Assembly (NCBI GenBank): GCA_965229305.1
Contig: CBDDIZ010000027.1
Span: 62,001-126,000 of the forward strand
Source: JALHNI01 sp965229305
Lineage (GTDB): Bacteria > Acidobacteriota > Terriglobia > Bryobacterales > Bryobacteraceae
Reading direction: 5' to 3'
DNA length: 64,000 bases
The translations under genes were made by a program, and so were the position numbers. Below the pieces are notes generated by a model. It did no database searches, was not told the DNA's origin, and worked only from the letters and a program-made list of their open reading frames with translations. Positions 19,901-27,891 of the stretch are shown here, piece by piece. Numbering within the stretch: position 1 is the first letter of the stretch; the number at the start of each line of letters is the position of its first letter.

Positions 19901-21901
19901 CTCGAAAGCGGCGCCGAAGCCGAACGTCGCGAGGCGGCGATCGCCGCGCTGGCCGCCGAGGCGTTGCGCTTGCTTTCGGTGAACCGTCCGGCCGACGCTC
20001 TGAAGCTACTGGAAGCGTCGCCGCAACACCACGGCGACGCGCGCGTGGCGCAGGCCCTGGCCGACGCGCGCCGGCAATTGGCGGAGCAGCATCGCGCCCA
20101 GGCCAACGCCGAGATCGAGCGACAGGCGCAAGAGTTGCTGGCGGCCGGGCAGTACGCGCGAGCACTCGAAGTGGTGGAGGCGGCGCTCAAGGCCGATCCG
20201 CAGGCCATCGGACTGGGGAAACTGCGCGAGCGCATCGAATCGGCCGAACGTCAGGCGCGCGACTTGGCCGAGGCGACGCGGCTGGCGGAAGCGGGCGAGA
20301 CCGCGCGCGCGTGGACGATGGTGCAAGCGGCCCTCGCCATCTCGCCGGGCGAGCGAGCTTGGCTGGCCCTTAAGACGAAGCTCGACGCGCAGCAACGGCA
20401 ACAGCGGGAAGCCGCGGAAGTGGCCGCTGGCCTCACCGCCGCCGAAGCGCAGCTGAACGCGAATCGGCCCGACGAAGCGTTGGCCGGGCTGCGTCCGCTG
20501 GCGCGCAAGTATCCGGCGGAAGAGCGTCTGCGCCAACTGATGCAGACCGCGGAGAAAGAACTGCACGTCCATCAGCGCGAGCGCGATCTCGCCGCCGTGA
20601 AGGACCAAGCCGAACGGCTGGTGCTGCAACAGAAGTACGCCGAGGCGCTGGCGCTCGTCAACGCGCGCTTCCCCGGCGAGCCGCGCTTCCGCGAACTGGT
20701 GGCCGGCGCGGAAGCGCAACTCGGCAAGCTGCAGCATCGCGAAGGTTTTGAACGCGCGTGGAATCGCCTCCTCGCCATCGAGCAGCGCGTGCCGATCACG
20801 CCGCGGAGCAAGCTGAAGCGTCTGAGTGTGGAGTTGCGACAGGCGGTGGCCGGTTACGAGGCTGAGCCTCAACTCGCCGAGCTCACCAAGCGGATTGACC
20901 AGCAGATCGAAGAAGCGTTGAACGCGCCGGCGCCGCCGCCCACGCCGATTCCGTGGCGCCCGATCCTCGGTGGCGGCGGACTGATCGCGGTGGCCCTGGC
21001 GGGTGTGCTGCTGGTTCCGCGGTTGTTTGACTCGGGCTCAACGATCGGCGTCGAGATTCGGACCGAGCCGCCCGGTGCGCAGGTCAGCATTGCCGGACGG
21101 ACGTGCGTGGCGCCGGAGTGCCGCTTCGACCTGCCCGCGGGCCGCTATCCGGTGGAAGCCGTCCTCAGCGGCCATCGGACGGCGCGCCAGGAGTTCGTGG
21201 TCGATGCCTCGCACCGCACCACCGTGCTGCGCCTCGAAGCCGAGGCACCGCCCGAAGCTTACGTGAAGCCGAAGCCGGAAACGCCGCAAGCGAACCTCAC
21301 CGTGATGACGGGCGTGGATGGCGCGCGCGTGCTGATCGATGGACGCCTGGCCGGCGAGACCAGCGACCTGGGCGTTTTGCGCGTCAAGGTGGAGTTGGGT
21401 AAGCACGAGGTCCGCGTCAGCAAGGTGGGCTATCAACTGGCGCCCGCCCAGCAAGTGGCCGCCACTAAGTCCGCCGACCCCTATTCATTGCGCTTCAAGC
21501 TTCTGCCCGAGCCGTTGGTGGCCAAGAGCGATCCACCGAAGGTCGATCCCCGAAGCTCGACCCGCCCAAGTCCGAATCGCCGAAAGCCGATCCGCCGAAA
21601 AACGAGCCGCCTTCTGCCGCGATGCGCGAAGCGCAAGCCTGGGAGGCGATCAGGAGTACGCGGGACGCCGCGCTGCTCGAAGCTCATTTGCGCGAGCATC
21701 CGAATGGCGCGCACGCGACCGAAGCCGAATCGAAGCTGGAGGCGCTGTTGGCCGAAGGCGTGGCGCAGAACGAGGCGCGCGCGAAGGTTTACCTCTCGCG
21801 CTTCCCGCGCGGTCCGCATGCCGGCGAGGCCCAGGGACAGTTGGACGACGCGGCCTGGAATCGTCTCGACAAAACCAATGCGAACGCCTTGCAGGCGTTG
21901 A
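16934..21901 (+). CDS. Giant Ser/Thr kinase with helical repeats, TM segment and PEGA domains
   Basis: A Hanks-type kinase at the N-terminus (about 1-275) is complete: GRGGFGQV loop, Lys40, HRDVKPAN (130-137), DFG (150-152) and SPEQ. About 1050 residues of alpha-helical TPR-like repeats follow (about 280-1330), roughly 18 units of the type AxxLLxxxxYxxALxxLxxxLxxxPxxxxL. A transmembrane helix (about 1340-1365, ILGGGGLIAVALAGVLLVP) precedes two PEGA domains (EPPGAQVSI; VDGARVLIDG). The kinase and repeats are thus cytoplasmic and PEGA periplasmic. The start is GTG. After residue ~1538 the frame is wrong because of a one-base loss in the C run at 21548-21551, so the last ~115 residues are not native. 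The natural protein would be about 1800 aa. Confidence 0.88.
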   Translation: MRLSRDNIGRYEIQVELGRGGFGQVFRALDPSMGRLVAIKTLTVGTDQDLLRRFRNEAASAGRLRHPNIVTIYDFGEDRGTPFLVMELLEGEDLDRVIANQRVLGLLQRLDIISQAAAGLHHAHSKGILHRDVKPANIMLQNDHVVKIVDFGIALFTQSAATMMTPSGSMIGTPLYMSPEQLMGNNSDRLSDIFAFGVTCYKLLTGIHPFEADTIEALRYNILHREPEPIRALSPECPEALEHAVLRMLSKDREMRYQDLEELRFDLEPIAVELKRERVSDLLSEARELLRARQLEAAQDRVKQVLEAEPANRAARELRETLQRQIREEAIRPRVIELTQEGREHLKARRYEAALEKFQNAQQLDRSNPELHQLLAEARSAAERAQEADLLLKNANDSLHRGDLTAAHAQLLQALAKDPEHPHGPLLRDSIQQSVAARERARRLDEGLSHARRLLVLESYEQAEQHLAQLTQEFPESSTVRELLSNAQREHSNLLRRQRLQAAVAEARSLVKNEQFEQAVTRLQGWVAEYPESTELRDLASFAADELRLLRQARAIAVASEQAQALAGEGKFDEAIQHLRQTLAEYPSATTLRDLIQTVTAAKSDHNRQAALSETIVKARALVGEQRYGEALESLSAYTRAYGESGELAEPRRLAEAGLEQQRRQNASRKVALDARTLLAENKPDSASEILRAGTMQFPEDPELRVLYEEAKERLERFRTEEKISGIIAEAESLTRARQFDKALGVLDAGLAEHPGQDRLLRCRQATLANQHRYDRVISYGRVVESVKSALVAGNFEEAGAKAEAAIADLGEDTVLSDLRERAKAEMEARARAAEVATLAEQGRALLARQEWAAAAQQLEAALRRYPAEARLTKLKAEADAGFAEYQRTANIGAIERDARQAFADGRLDVAFDTVEAGIRRFGREPFAVLREEIVAARAEAGRRESLEALKRGLRRMFEARQYARGLELWTAEAAQFGADAELIELRTALESGAEAERREAAIAALAAEALRLLSVNRPADALKLLEASPQHHGDARVAQALADARRQLAEQHRAQANAEIERQAQELLAAGQYARALEVVEAALKADPQAIGLGKLRERIESAERQARDLAEATRLAEAGETARAWTMVQAALAISPGERAWLALKTKLDAQQRQQREAAEVAAGLTAAEAQLNANRPDEALAGLRPLARKYPAEERLRQLMQTAEKELHVHQRERDLAAVKDQAERLVLQQKYAEALALVNARFPGEPRFRELVAGAEAQLGKLQHREGFERAWNRLLAIEQRVPITPRSKLKRLSVELRQAVAGYEAEPQLAELTKRIDQQIEEALNAPAPPPTPIPWRPILGGGGLIAVALAGVLLVPRLFDSGSTIGVEIRTEPPGAQVSIAGRTCVAPECRFDLPAGRYPVEAVLSGHRTARQEFVVDASHRTTVLRLEAEAPPEAYVKPKPETPQANLTVMTGVDGARVLIDGRLAGETSDLGVLRVKVELGKHEVRVSKVGYQLAPAQQVAATKSADPYSLRFKLLPEPLVAKSDPPKVDPRSSTRPSPNRRKPIRRKTSRLLPRCAKRKPGRRSGVRGTPRCSKLICASIRMARTRPKPNRSWRRCWPKAWRRTRRARRFTSRASRAVRMPARPRDSWTTRPGIVSTKPMRTPCRR
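17770..20930 (+). repeat. About 18 degenerate TPR-like helical repeats
   Basis: This part of the kinase gene encodes repeated two-helix units separated by linker helices, with a period of about 50-75 residues. Recurring cores include ARRYEAALEKF, NEQFEQAVTRL, EGKFDEAIQHL, ARQFDKALGVL, AGQYARALEVV and QQKYAEALALV. Each is followed by a proline-containing turn (EYPES, EHPGQ, KYPAE). Divergence at DNA level is high, so this is an old array. Confidence 0.75.
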
Positions 21902-22335
21902 TCAACGCCGAGCCGCCCAGCCGCCACCGCGCGGAGGCCCAAGCGCGCTTACGCGACGTTCGCGCGGCGGAAGAGAAGCGCCAGGTGCGGGAACGGTTGG
22001 TGGCCGCCGAACGAGTGGGCATCCTGGCGGCGATTGAGAAGTTCAACCAGGCCTTTGTGAATCGCAAGCAGAAGGATCTGCGCGAAGTGTGGCCCAAGGT
22101 GAGCGCCAATTGGCTGAACTCGATGAACCAGCGCGGCACGGCCTACGTGGCGTCTTTGAAGGGATGCGGCGAACCGGACGTGGACGGCGAGCAGGCGTCT
22201 CTGAGATGCCGCCTGGTGAGTGTGGCGGCATCCCAGAGTAACCAGCAAGCCTTGCAGGAACTGCAGGAAACGGTGGTGATGCGGAAGATTGCCGGCCAAT
22301 GGCGCATCGAAAGCATCACGCAAGTGGGGCAGTAG
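21552..22335 (+). pseudogene. Out-of-frame C-terminal part of the giant kinase
   Basis: From the C run at 21548-21551 the correct frame continues with a Pro/Lys linker (KLDPPKSESPKADPPKN), more helical repeats (REAQAWEAIRSTRDAALLEA) and a final domain of about 100 residues (ILAAIEKFNQAFVNRKQKDL to WRIESITQ). The final domain resembles NTF2/SnoaL-like cone folds often found at the end of such kinases. Adding one base to the C run joins it to the upstream ORF. It has no ribosome site of its own, and its first ATG (21622) is internal. It ends back-to-back with the next gene's stop. Confidence 0.75.
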
Positions 22336-23847
22336 CTAGAAGCTGTAGCCGAGTCCGTAGAGCGGGACGAACTTGTCTGTGAGGCCGCTGTTGTTCAGCC
22401 GGACCATCGCTTGGAAGGTCGCCACCAGGTTGCCGACGATCTTCATCTTGTAGCCGAACGACCCGCTGTATTGAGCAAAGGACCCACGGCCCGCGCTCGC
22501 CATGCCGGCGGTCAGCGGCGTGGTGCCGTTCAGAACCGTGGGCGGCGGCGCCGTGATCGACTGCGACTTCAACAACTGCACATCGCGCACCAGGCCGATG
22601 TGATTGCCGAACGCATCGAAGATCAGCGTATTGCGGCGTCCCACGGCTACTTCGATGCCGACGGCCCAGGTCATGATGTCCGGCAACTGACCCTTGGTCG
22701 CCGTGAACGGACCCACCACCACCGGCGTGGTTCCGCCGGTCACCGGCGCGTTGAACGGCGTGCCTTGCAGCGTGCCGCCCAGGATGCTGCTGCCGCTGAA
22801 CTGCCAGCCGAAATCGACATGCGGGGCGAAGACAATGCCGTTCGCCATCGGCTTGCTGTAGAGCGAAAGCGCGGCGAAAGGCTTCACCGCCGCCGCGCCG
22901 ATGCCCAGATAATTCTCCGCGTCACCGGTGGGCAGGCGGATGTCGGTGCCCACCGCGAGGCTCGCCCCGGGCTTCTGGAAGACGCCGCCTTTCACGCGCA
23001 CCACCATGTCGCCGAAGCCGGACTTGGCGTACGAAGCGCTGCCGATCGAAGGCATCGTCAGGCTCTTGGTGCCGGGGGCAAGCGAGTTCATGCACCAGCA
23101 CTGCGTGCCGCGGCCGTCGTAGTCGTCGCCGCTGCCGGTGTAGACCAGGCCGTTATAGGTGCGCGAGGCCACCGCCGAATGCACGGCCGACAGGCCGACG
23201 GAGACGTCCAGACGGTCCGTCACGCCGTAGGTGATGAACGCCAGATTCTGCGAGAGCTTCACGTCCATGGCGAAGTTGAAGCTGGCGGGCGCCGTGGCCG
23301 TGCCCGCGCCGTTGACGGTGATCGCCGAAGGATCGCCGCCGCCGTAGAGCACGCCCAGCCCGTTCAGACTCTTGCCGTTGATGTTCGAGAAATGATAGTT
23401 CTGCTGTGTGAAGCCGATGTAGAGCTTGCCCTTGCCGATGGTTTCGGCGCGCTGCGTGAAGATCGGCCCCAGGCTGCTGCTGGCGGGCAGCAGGGCGCCG
23501 GTGGCAGGGTCCTTCTTTAGAATCACGCCGGAGGTGGGCGACGAGAGCGGCACCACGGAGAGTGCGGCGGCGATGTTCGCGTTCAGCGCGCTGCTGAGCG
23601 CGGCTCCGTGGGCGACGTTGTAGTTGCGTGGGTCAGTGACGGTGGCCACGAAGTTCGTGCCGCCGAAGGCAACCGGGGTGCGGGTTGTATAGACGCTAAA
23701 CAGAGGGCGCTGAATGACGCCCGCGCCCGTGTTGATGGGTTGGTTCGTCAGCGTGGACCAGATCAGGGTTTGCGAGACGTTTGGCGGACCCTGAGCGAAC
23801 GCTCCCGTGGCCAACCAACCGAACGCCAGAATGCTGCGTAACTTCAT
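22336..23847 (-). CDS. Predicted outer-membrane beta-barrel protein
   Basis: 503 aa with a signal peptide (MKLRSILAFGWLATGAFAQG). The body has glycine-rich alternating strands (AFITYGVTDRLDVSVGLS; GDMVVRVKGGVF; LAVGTDIRLPTGD) and ends with LYGLGYSF, a C-terminal Phe typical of Bam substrates. The TYGVTDRLDVSVG and RLPTGD patterns resemble the MetA-pathway/transporter-like barrel proteins, but the specificity is unknown. A strong GAGGAG ribosome site precedes the ATG. It converges on the kinase gene with zero spacing between stops. Confidence 0.75.
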   Translation of the reverse strand: MKLRSILAFGWLATGAFAQGPPNVSQTLIWSTLTNQPINTGAGVIQRPLFSVYTTRTPVAFGGTNFVATVTDPRNYNVAHGAALSSALNANIAAALSVVPLSSPTSGVILKKDPATGALLPASSSLGPIFTQRAETIGKGKLYIGFTQQNYHFSNINGKSLNGLGVLYGGGDPSAITVNGAGTATAPASFNFAMDVKLSQNLAFITYGVTDRLDVSVGLSAVHSAVASRTYNGLVYTGSGDDYDGRGTQCWCMNSLAPGTKSLTMPSIGSASYAKSGFGDMVVRVKGGVFQKPGASLAVGTDIRLPTGDAENYLGIGAAAVKPFAALSLYSKPMANGIVFAPHVDFGWQFSGSSILGGTLQGTPFNAPVTGGTTPVVVGPFTATKGQLPDIMTWAVGIEVAVGRRNTLIFDAFGNHIGLVRDVQLLKSQSITAPPPTVLNGTTPLTAGMASAGRGSFAQYSGSFGYKMKIVGNLVATFQAMVRLNNSGLTDKFVPLYGLGYSF

Positions 23848-23946
23848 AGCTGCTTCTCCTCAAAGGCTTGCGCGCCAGCCCGGCGGCGCGACGGAGTTCA
23901 TCGCCGGGCATCTCCACCTCAATAGCGTAAGACGAATGTGGAATTT

Positions 23947-23966
23947 GCCAGAAAAAAATCTTACGT
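23947..23966 (+). promoter_or_regulatory. Motif GCCAGAAAAA..TCTTACG upstream of the five-gene operon
   Basis: Lies about 35-50 bp before the first gene of the 24000-27872 operon. A similar element (GCCAGAAAAAGTCTTGCG) occurs at 27879-27896, just after this operon and before the TonB receptor. The position fits a promoter or an activator site. Two occurrences are weak evidence. Confidence 0.3.
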
Positions 23967-23999
23967 TTCCCCGTTGATGAAGGCGAGGAGCTCAGTCAC

Positions 24000-24704
24000 A
24001 TGGCCACTTTCGATGGCAGTACCCAAGTCCGCACGCGGGTGAAGTTAGACGGCGATCGGTTTCAGCCCAACATGGGGTCGCTGAAGTCCAAAGGCTCGCC
24101 CGTCGAAAAGTTCCTCATTAAAGGCACTCGGGAAGAAGAGATCCACCGGAACTGGAAGTATACGGTCTGGGCGGACATTACCGGGCAGGTGAACGGCAGC
24201 GTTTCGGTCCGCATCCTGCAGAACGACTCTCGCACGGTGCTGGGCAACGCCCACTACCAGATTCTCGGCACCACCTATCAGTTCCACGCCCAAGCGCACC
24301 AGACCTTCAACGGCGCCACCAAAGTGTCCTTCTTCCTCGGCTCGTTGACGGAGACCCACTGCCAGCCGCGGCAGATCATCGAACCCACCAACCTCTACAA
24401 GGTGATCGGCTTCAAGGGCGAAGTGGTGACGCTGATGTCGCAAACCAACAACGTCTCGAAGGTGGAATTCAACGGCATTGCCACCGCCCTCAGCGGTTAC
24501 AAGTGCGACCTCGCCACGCTCAAGACCGATGCGAAGGCGATCGAGAACAAAGGCTGCGTCCTGAAGACCGAAGCCACGGCGCTCAAGGCGATTGCGGGCG
24601 CCCTCAAAGCCGGCGTGAACGCCGCGCGCGCCAAAGTGGCGGCCCTGGGCATGCTGATCGGCGTGCGCGCCGGCGGTCCGCCCACTTCCTTAGGAGCCAA
24701 CTAA
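24000..24704 (+). CDS. Unknown beta-rich protein, spike-like (operon gene 1 of 5)
   Basis: 234 aa, no signal peptide, no recognised family. The middle (about residues 55-120) alternates short polar and hydrophobic stretches with glycines at about 8-residue steps (DITGQVNGSVSVRIL, then TVLGNAHYQILG). This pattern recalls the triple-stranded beta-helix of VgrG/gp5-type needles. The C-terminal 75 residues are Ala/Lys-rich and helical (LKTDAKAIENKGCVLKTEAT). A clear GAGGAG site is upstream. Only 1 bp separates it from gene 2. A needle or tip role is an inference from pattern, and no Hcp, PAAR or sheath gene is present nearby. Confidence 0.6.
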   Translation: MATFDGSTQVRTRVKLDGDRFQPNMGSLKSKGSPVEKFLIKGTREEEIHRNWKYTVWADITGQVNGSVSVRILQNDSRTVLGNAHYQILGTTYQFHAQAHQTFNGATKVSFFLGSLTETHCQPRQIIEPTNLYKVIGFKGEVVTLMSQTNNVSKVEFNGIATALSGYKCDLATLKTDAKAIENKGCVLKTEATALKAIAGALKAGVNAARAKVAALGMLIGVRAGGPPTSLGAN

Positions 24705-24705
24705 C

Positions 24706-25599
24706 ATGAACACGCTGCTGCGCCGCACCCGCCTCACTGACGATCGCCTGCTGATGCGTCCCTGGCGCCGGGCCAAGGAACTCACCCGCTGCTATCTCTA
24801 CTGGCTGCCGGTGGTCCGCAACCCGATGCCCGCCGCGGACCTCGCCTGGCTTCAGTGCTTCTATGACCACTTCATCCCGGCGCTCACGTCCAAGTACGAA
24901 CTGCGCCCCGAGCTCTTCGTGCATGCCAAAGCGCTTTATCCGCACCTGATGGACGAGTTCGCCCGCACGTCGATGGAGTTCGGCCCGCTCATCGGCCTCT
25001 CGCGCCGTCCGCGGACGGCCATCCCCGCCATGCTCAACGAGGCCGAGATCGCCGACATGATTCAGGGCAAAAAAATCTTCGACTTCCGCCGCGATCTGCC
25101 GGACTACTCGTATTGGTTCACCCGCAAGAACGAGCGCAAACAGCGCCAGAGCTTCGTCGGCTACGGCGGACTCACCATGGCGTTTCTTCCGCCGGACCCC
25201 GGCACCAAAGCGCCGCCGTTGCCCTTCAGCCCCGCCATGCGCCGGCATCCGATCTTTCAGCAGGTGGACGTCGACGCTCTGCACGCGCAGACCTTCGCGC
25301 TCACCGACAAGTTTCAACAGCGCAGCAAAGAGCTGTTGGGGCCGGACCTCGCGAACCATCCGCAGTATCCGGGCTTGCGCTTCATCCTCCCCCTGATGAA
25401 GGCCGAAGACTTCTTCTGCGAAGCCGAGGCCACCATCCGCGAATGGCTGGAAGTCTATCCCGTGTTGGCGCAGGAAAGTCCGGTCGACAACGGCATCCTG
25501 CTCGCTTCCAAGTTTGACCTCGACGAAGATTTGATCCAAGTGCTGGAGGCCATGCCTCAACTGGAAAGGTGCACCTACCATGCCGAGCCTCGCGACTGA
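24706..25599 (+). CDS. Unknown soluble protein (operon gene 2 of 5)
   Basis: 297 aa, not recognised. It has no signal peptide or membrane segment. The first 20 residues are Arg-rich (NTLLRRTRLTDDRLLMRPWR), and the rest is rich in aromatic and charged residues (FDFRRDLPDYSYWFTRKNER). A Pro-rich stretch near residue 160 (FLPPDPGTKAPPLPF) may be a linker. The start lies 1 bp after gene 1's stop, and the end overlaps gene 3 by 20 bp, so it must be expressed with both. It could be a structural, chaperone or effector component; nothing in the sequence decides this. Confidence 0.6.
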   Translation: MNTLLRRTRLTDDRLLMRPWRRAKELTRCYLYWLPVVRNPMPAADLAWLQCFYDHFIPALTSKYELRPELFVHAKALYPHLMDEFARTSMEFGPLIGLSRRPRTAIPAMLNEAEIADMIQGKKIFDFRRDLPDYSYWFTRKNERKQRQSFVGYGGLTMAFLPPDPGTKAPPLPFSPAMRRHPIFQQVDVDALHAQTFALTDKFQQRSKELLGPDLANHPQYPGLRFILPLMKAEDFFCEAEATIREWLEVYPVLAQESPVDNGILLASKFDLDEDLIQVLEAMPQLERCTYHAEPRD

Positions 25600-26296
25600 A
25601 ACCAACACCCTCCAATGGCTGGAAATGCCCGCTTCCTGGCATGCGGCATTCCTTCGGGCTCCCGGCTTCCCGATGTCCCCGCGCGACGCCGTTGCCTGGA
25701 AAGGACTGGTGGCGCCTTTGCGTCAGCGGCTGGCGGCGATGCCTGATTTCGCCGTCCACGTGCTGCTGCAGTTCAACAGCCTGCATCATGGCGACACCGC
25801 TCGCGAGGTGAGCGCGCGCATGAGCCAATGGATGCCGACCGCCGGCTTGGGCATCTTCCCCGATCAACCCGCGCCCACGGCCTGGACTCCAGACGACTTC
25901 TGCAATCTCGACATCGGCGAAGCGCCCCGCCCGTTGATGCATCCGCTGCTGCGTCTGGAATGCGCGTCGGAGCAGAAGTCCGAGGCCATTGACCTGACGG
26001 CCGGCACCGGCGCGCCCGTCGAGTACTATGTGCCCTTGGCCGCCGCCGGGCTCGAAGAGCGCTGGACGCGCGATCTCTCCGCCCCCATCAAGGATCCGCA
26101 GTTCTTCGGCTTCCCCTATTACTTCCCGCTGCTCAACCAGGCAAGCCTCGCCCGCGCCAACGCGGCGCAACTCGAACGCTGGCTGCCGGGCGGCGGCGTC
26201 TATCTTCGCGAGTGTGCGGAAGAGGGCGGCCTTCTGCTCATCTGGCGTGACCAGTACAATGAACTCTTCCAACCGCTCGCGTTGGAGCGTGCATGA
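25580..26296 (+). CDS. Unknown soluble protein (operon gene 3 of 5)
   Basis: 238 aa, not recognised. It is Trp-rich and Pro-rich (NTLQWLEMPASWHAAFLRAP), with no signal peptide or TM segment. The C-terminal part (GGVYLRECAEEGGLLLIW) suggests an alpha/beta domain. It begins inside gene 2 (20-bp overlap) and overlaps gene 4 by 4 bp (ATGA). The tight coupling suggests fixed stoichiometry with its neighbours, such as a pair of subunits or a protein with its partner. Confidence 0.6.
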   Translation: MPSLATETNTLQWLEMPASWHAAFLRAPGFPMSPRDAVAWKGLVAPLRQRLAAMPDFAVHVLLQFNSLHHGDTAREVSARMSQWMPTAGLGIFPDQPAPTAWTPDDFCNLDIGEAPRPLMHPLLRLECASEQKSEAIDLTAGTGAPVEYYVPLAAAGLEERWTRDLSAPIKDPQFFGFPYYFPLLNQASLARANAAQLERWLPGGGVYLRECAEEGGLLLIWRDQYNELFQPLALERA

Positions 26297-26790
26297 GCTG
26301 GACCGGGTCCATCCAAATCCTCGAAAACTCGCCGACCCGCCTGCAGGTGGTAGATCCGCCCTATTACTTCGCCGGAGCGATGTTCGTGCTGGTGGCGCTC
26401 GGCATTTGTGCGATGAGCCTGATTCGCGACGACTCCACCAACCCGCCCAGCCGGGTCGGTTGGCCCGCCTTTCTGATTGCCGTGCCGTTTCTCGTCGTGG
26501 CTGCCGCCATGCTGGGCTCGCAAACGGCGATCACGCTCGATCGGTCATCCAATCTGCTCGACATCCAGGCACGTAAGTTCTTCCTGCCCACGCAGCATCG
26601 CGCCGAACCTCTCGCGAATCTGCGCCGCGCCGAAGTCGCGAGCTACGAAGGCACCCAGACTCTGATCCTGCTGTTCGCTTCCGGCAGCAAGCTTCCCTTG
26701 GGCTCCTACACGGATCGGGGCGGTTACCCGGCCGCCGCCGAAGCGATCAACGACTTCCTCCGCGCGCCGAATCCGACGATACTGCAATAG
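26293..26790 (+). CDS. Two-TM membrane protein with a PH-like domain (operon gene 4 of 5)
   Basis: 165 aa. Two transmembrane helices (about 27-44, FAGAMFVLVALGICAMSL, and about 56-75, WPAFLIAVPFLVVAAAML) are followed by a cytoplasmic beta-rich domain: LDRSSNLLDIQARKFF, then LRRAEVASYEG and TQTLILLFASGSKLPLG. This layout resembles bacterial PH-domain (bPH2-like) membrane proteins, here a tentative match. It starts within the stop of gene 3 (ATGA) and shares one base with gene 5 (TAGTG). Confidence 0.62.
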   Translation: MSWTGSIQILENSPTRLQVVDPPYYFAGAMFVLVALGICAMSLIRDDSTNPPSRVGWPAFLIAVPFLVVAAAMLGSQTAITLDRSSNLLDIQARKFFLPTQHRAEPLANLRRAEVASYEGTQTLILLFASGSKLPLGSYTDRGGYPAAAEAINDFLRAPNPTILQ

Positions 26791-27872
26791 TGCGCTGCTG
26801 GCTGCTCCTCCTGTCCGCCCCGCTCGTCGCCGCTCAAGCTGATGGCTTGTTGTCGAGGATCGAGATGCGGTTGGCGCCGCTGCGCGCTAACCAGGAAGCG
26901 TCGGCCGAGTCTCCGTCGCTGGTCCTCCTGAAGCACGATCTGCTGCGTTGGGCGGAGACTCGCTTGACGTTGCAGGCGACTCCTGATGTCGCGCCGCTGA
27001 ATGCGGAGTTGGCCCGCGCGGGCTTTTTCTGCGACGAGAACGGCGGCCCGCGCGAATGCCCGTTTTGGAGCTATCGCGGCTACCTGGCGCCCTTGCGCCT
27101 GGAGCGGCCGCATCCTGAGGTGATCGTTCTGCGGACCGGGGTAGGGCTTCGTCAATGCGGCTTCGATGAGTCCGCTTACGCGTATCGCTGGTCCTCCGGA
27201 AAATGTCGACGTTTTTGGGAGAGCGAAAGGAACCACTATCCTGCGCAGGGACCGCCCGGCGATCAGCAACGCTTCGCTGCGATCAAGGTGTCCCCGGATC
27301 TCCACTACATTCTTACGCTAGGGACACGGCCCTGGTGCACTTCTGTTTGGCACCCGATGTGGGCAAGGCTCTGGTCGGTGAGCGATGCTCGCCGGCCCCT
27401 TTGGGAGAGGGAGGTGTCCGCTAACATAGCGGAGCCTCTTCTGGCCGAGCTCACCTCGGACTCTTTCTGGATCGAATATCGAACCTGGGGGTTCGACACA
27501 ATGATGAGCACGATGCGTACGGAGATCGAACGCTACCGCATCGTTGGCTCATCGCTGCAACGCTTGGAGCCCGTGGCTCTCACGCCGATGGACTTTGTGG
27601 CTGCCTGGAAACTGGGCAGTTGGGAGACGTTTCGCCAGTGGACAGCCCCGGAAATTCAAGGTAAAGCTGAAGCATGGCGCAAGGAAAACGCCGAGGTCTC
27701 CCATGTTGCCTGGGACTATCCAAACCATGAGGCGGCCTGCGCCGGGGGCGACGTGCAACTCGCCACTCGTGAGCCAAGTCGATTTTACTTTCGCGTCCGC
27801 ACGCTCGAGCCGCGGCACTTCCGGCTCGTGGGCTTGGGCAGCGGGCCCTGGGCCGATTGCCCCGTCCCATAA
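26790..27872 (+). CDS. Unknown secreted protein (operon gene 5 of 5)
   Basis: 360 aa starting with GTG at 26790, which shares its first base with the TAG of gene 4. The N-terminus CWLLLLSAPLVAAQADG is a signal peptide. The mature part has at least seven Cys (for example FFCDENGGPRECPFW and CGFDESAYAYRWSSGKCRRF), which suggests disulfides in the periplasm. No family is recognised. It is the last gene, followed by a long intergenic region with palindromes, so the operon probably ends here. The codon use is less GC-biased in 27180-27560 than in the rest of the operon. Confidence 0.6.
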   Translation: MRCWLLLLSAPLVAAQADGLLSRIEMRLAPLRANQEASAESPSLVLLKHDLLRWAETRLTLQATPDVAPLNAELARAGFFCDENGGPRECPFWSYRGYLAPLRLERPHPEVIVLRTGVGLRQCGFDESAYAYRWSSGKCRRFWESERNHYPAQGPPGDQQRFAAIKVSPDLHYILTLGTRPWCTSVWHPMWARLWSVSDARRPLWEREVSANIAEPLLAELTSDSFWIEYRTWGFDTMMSTMRTEIERYRIVGSSLQRLEPVALTPMDFVAAWKLGSWETFRQWTAPEIQGKAEAWRKENAEVSHVAWDYPNHEAACAGGDVQLATREPSRFYFRVRTLEPRHFRLVGLGSGPWADCPVP

Positions 27873-27891
27873 AAACCCGCCAGAAAAAGTC

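Noticed and set aside
22411..23520. 369-aa plus-strand ORF
   Set aside because: Antisense shadow of the outer-membrane barrel gene, His/Arg-rich and without a start signal.
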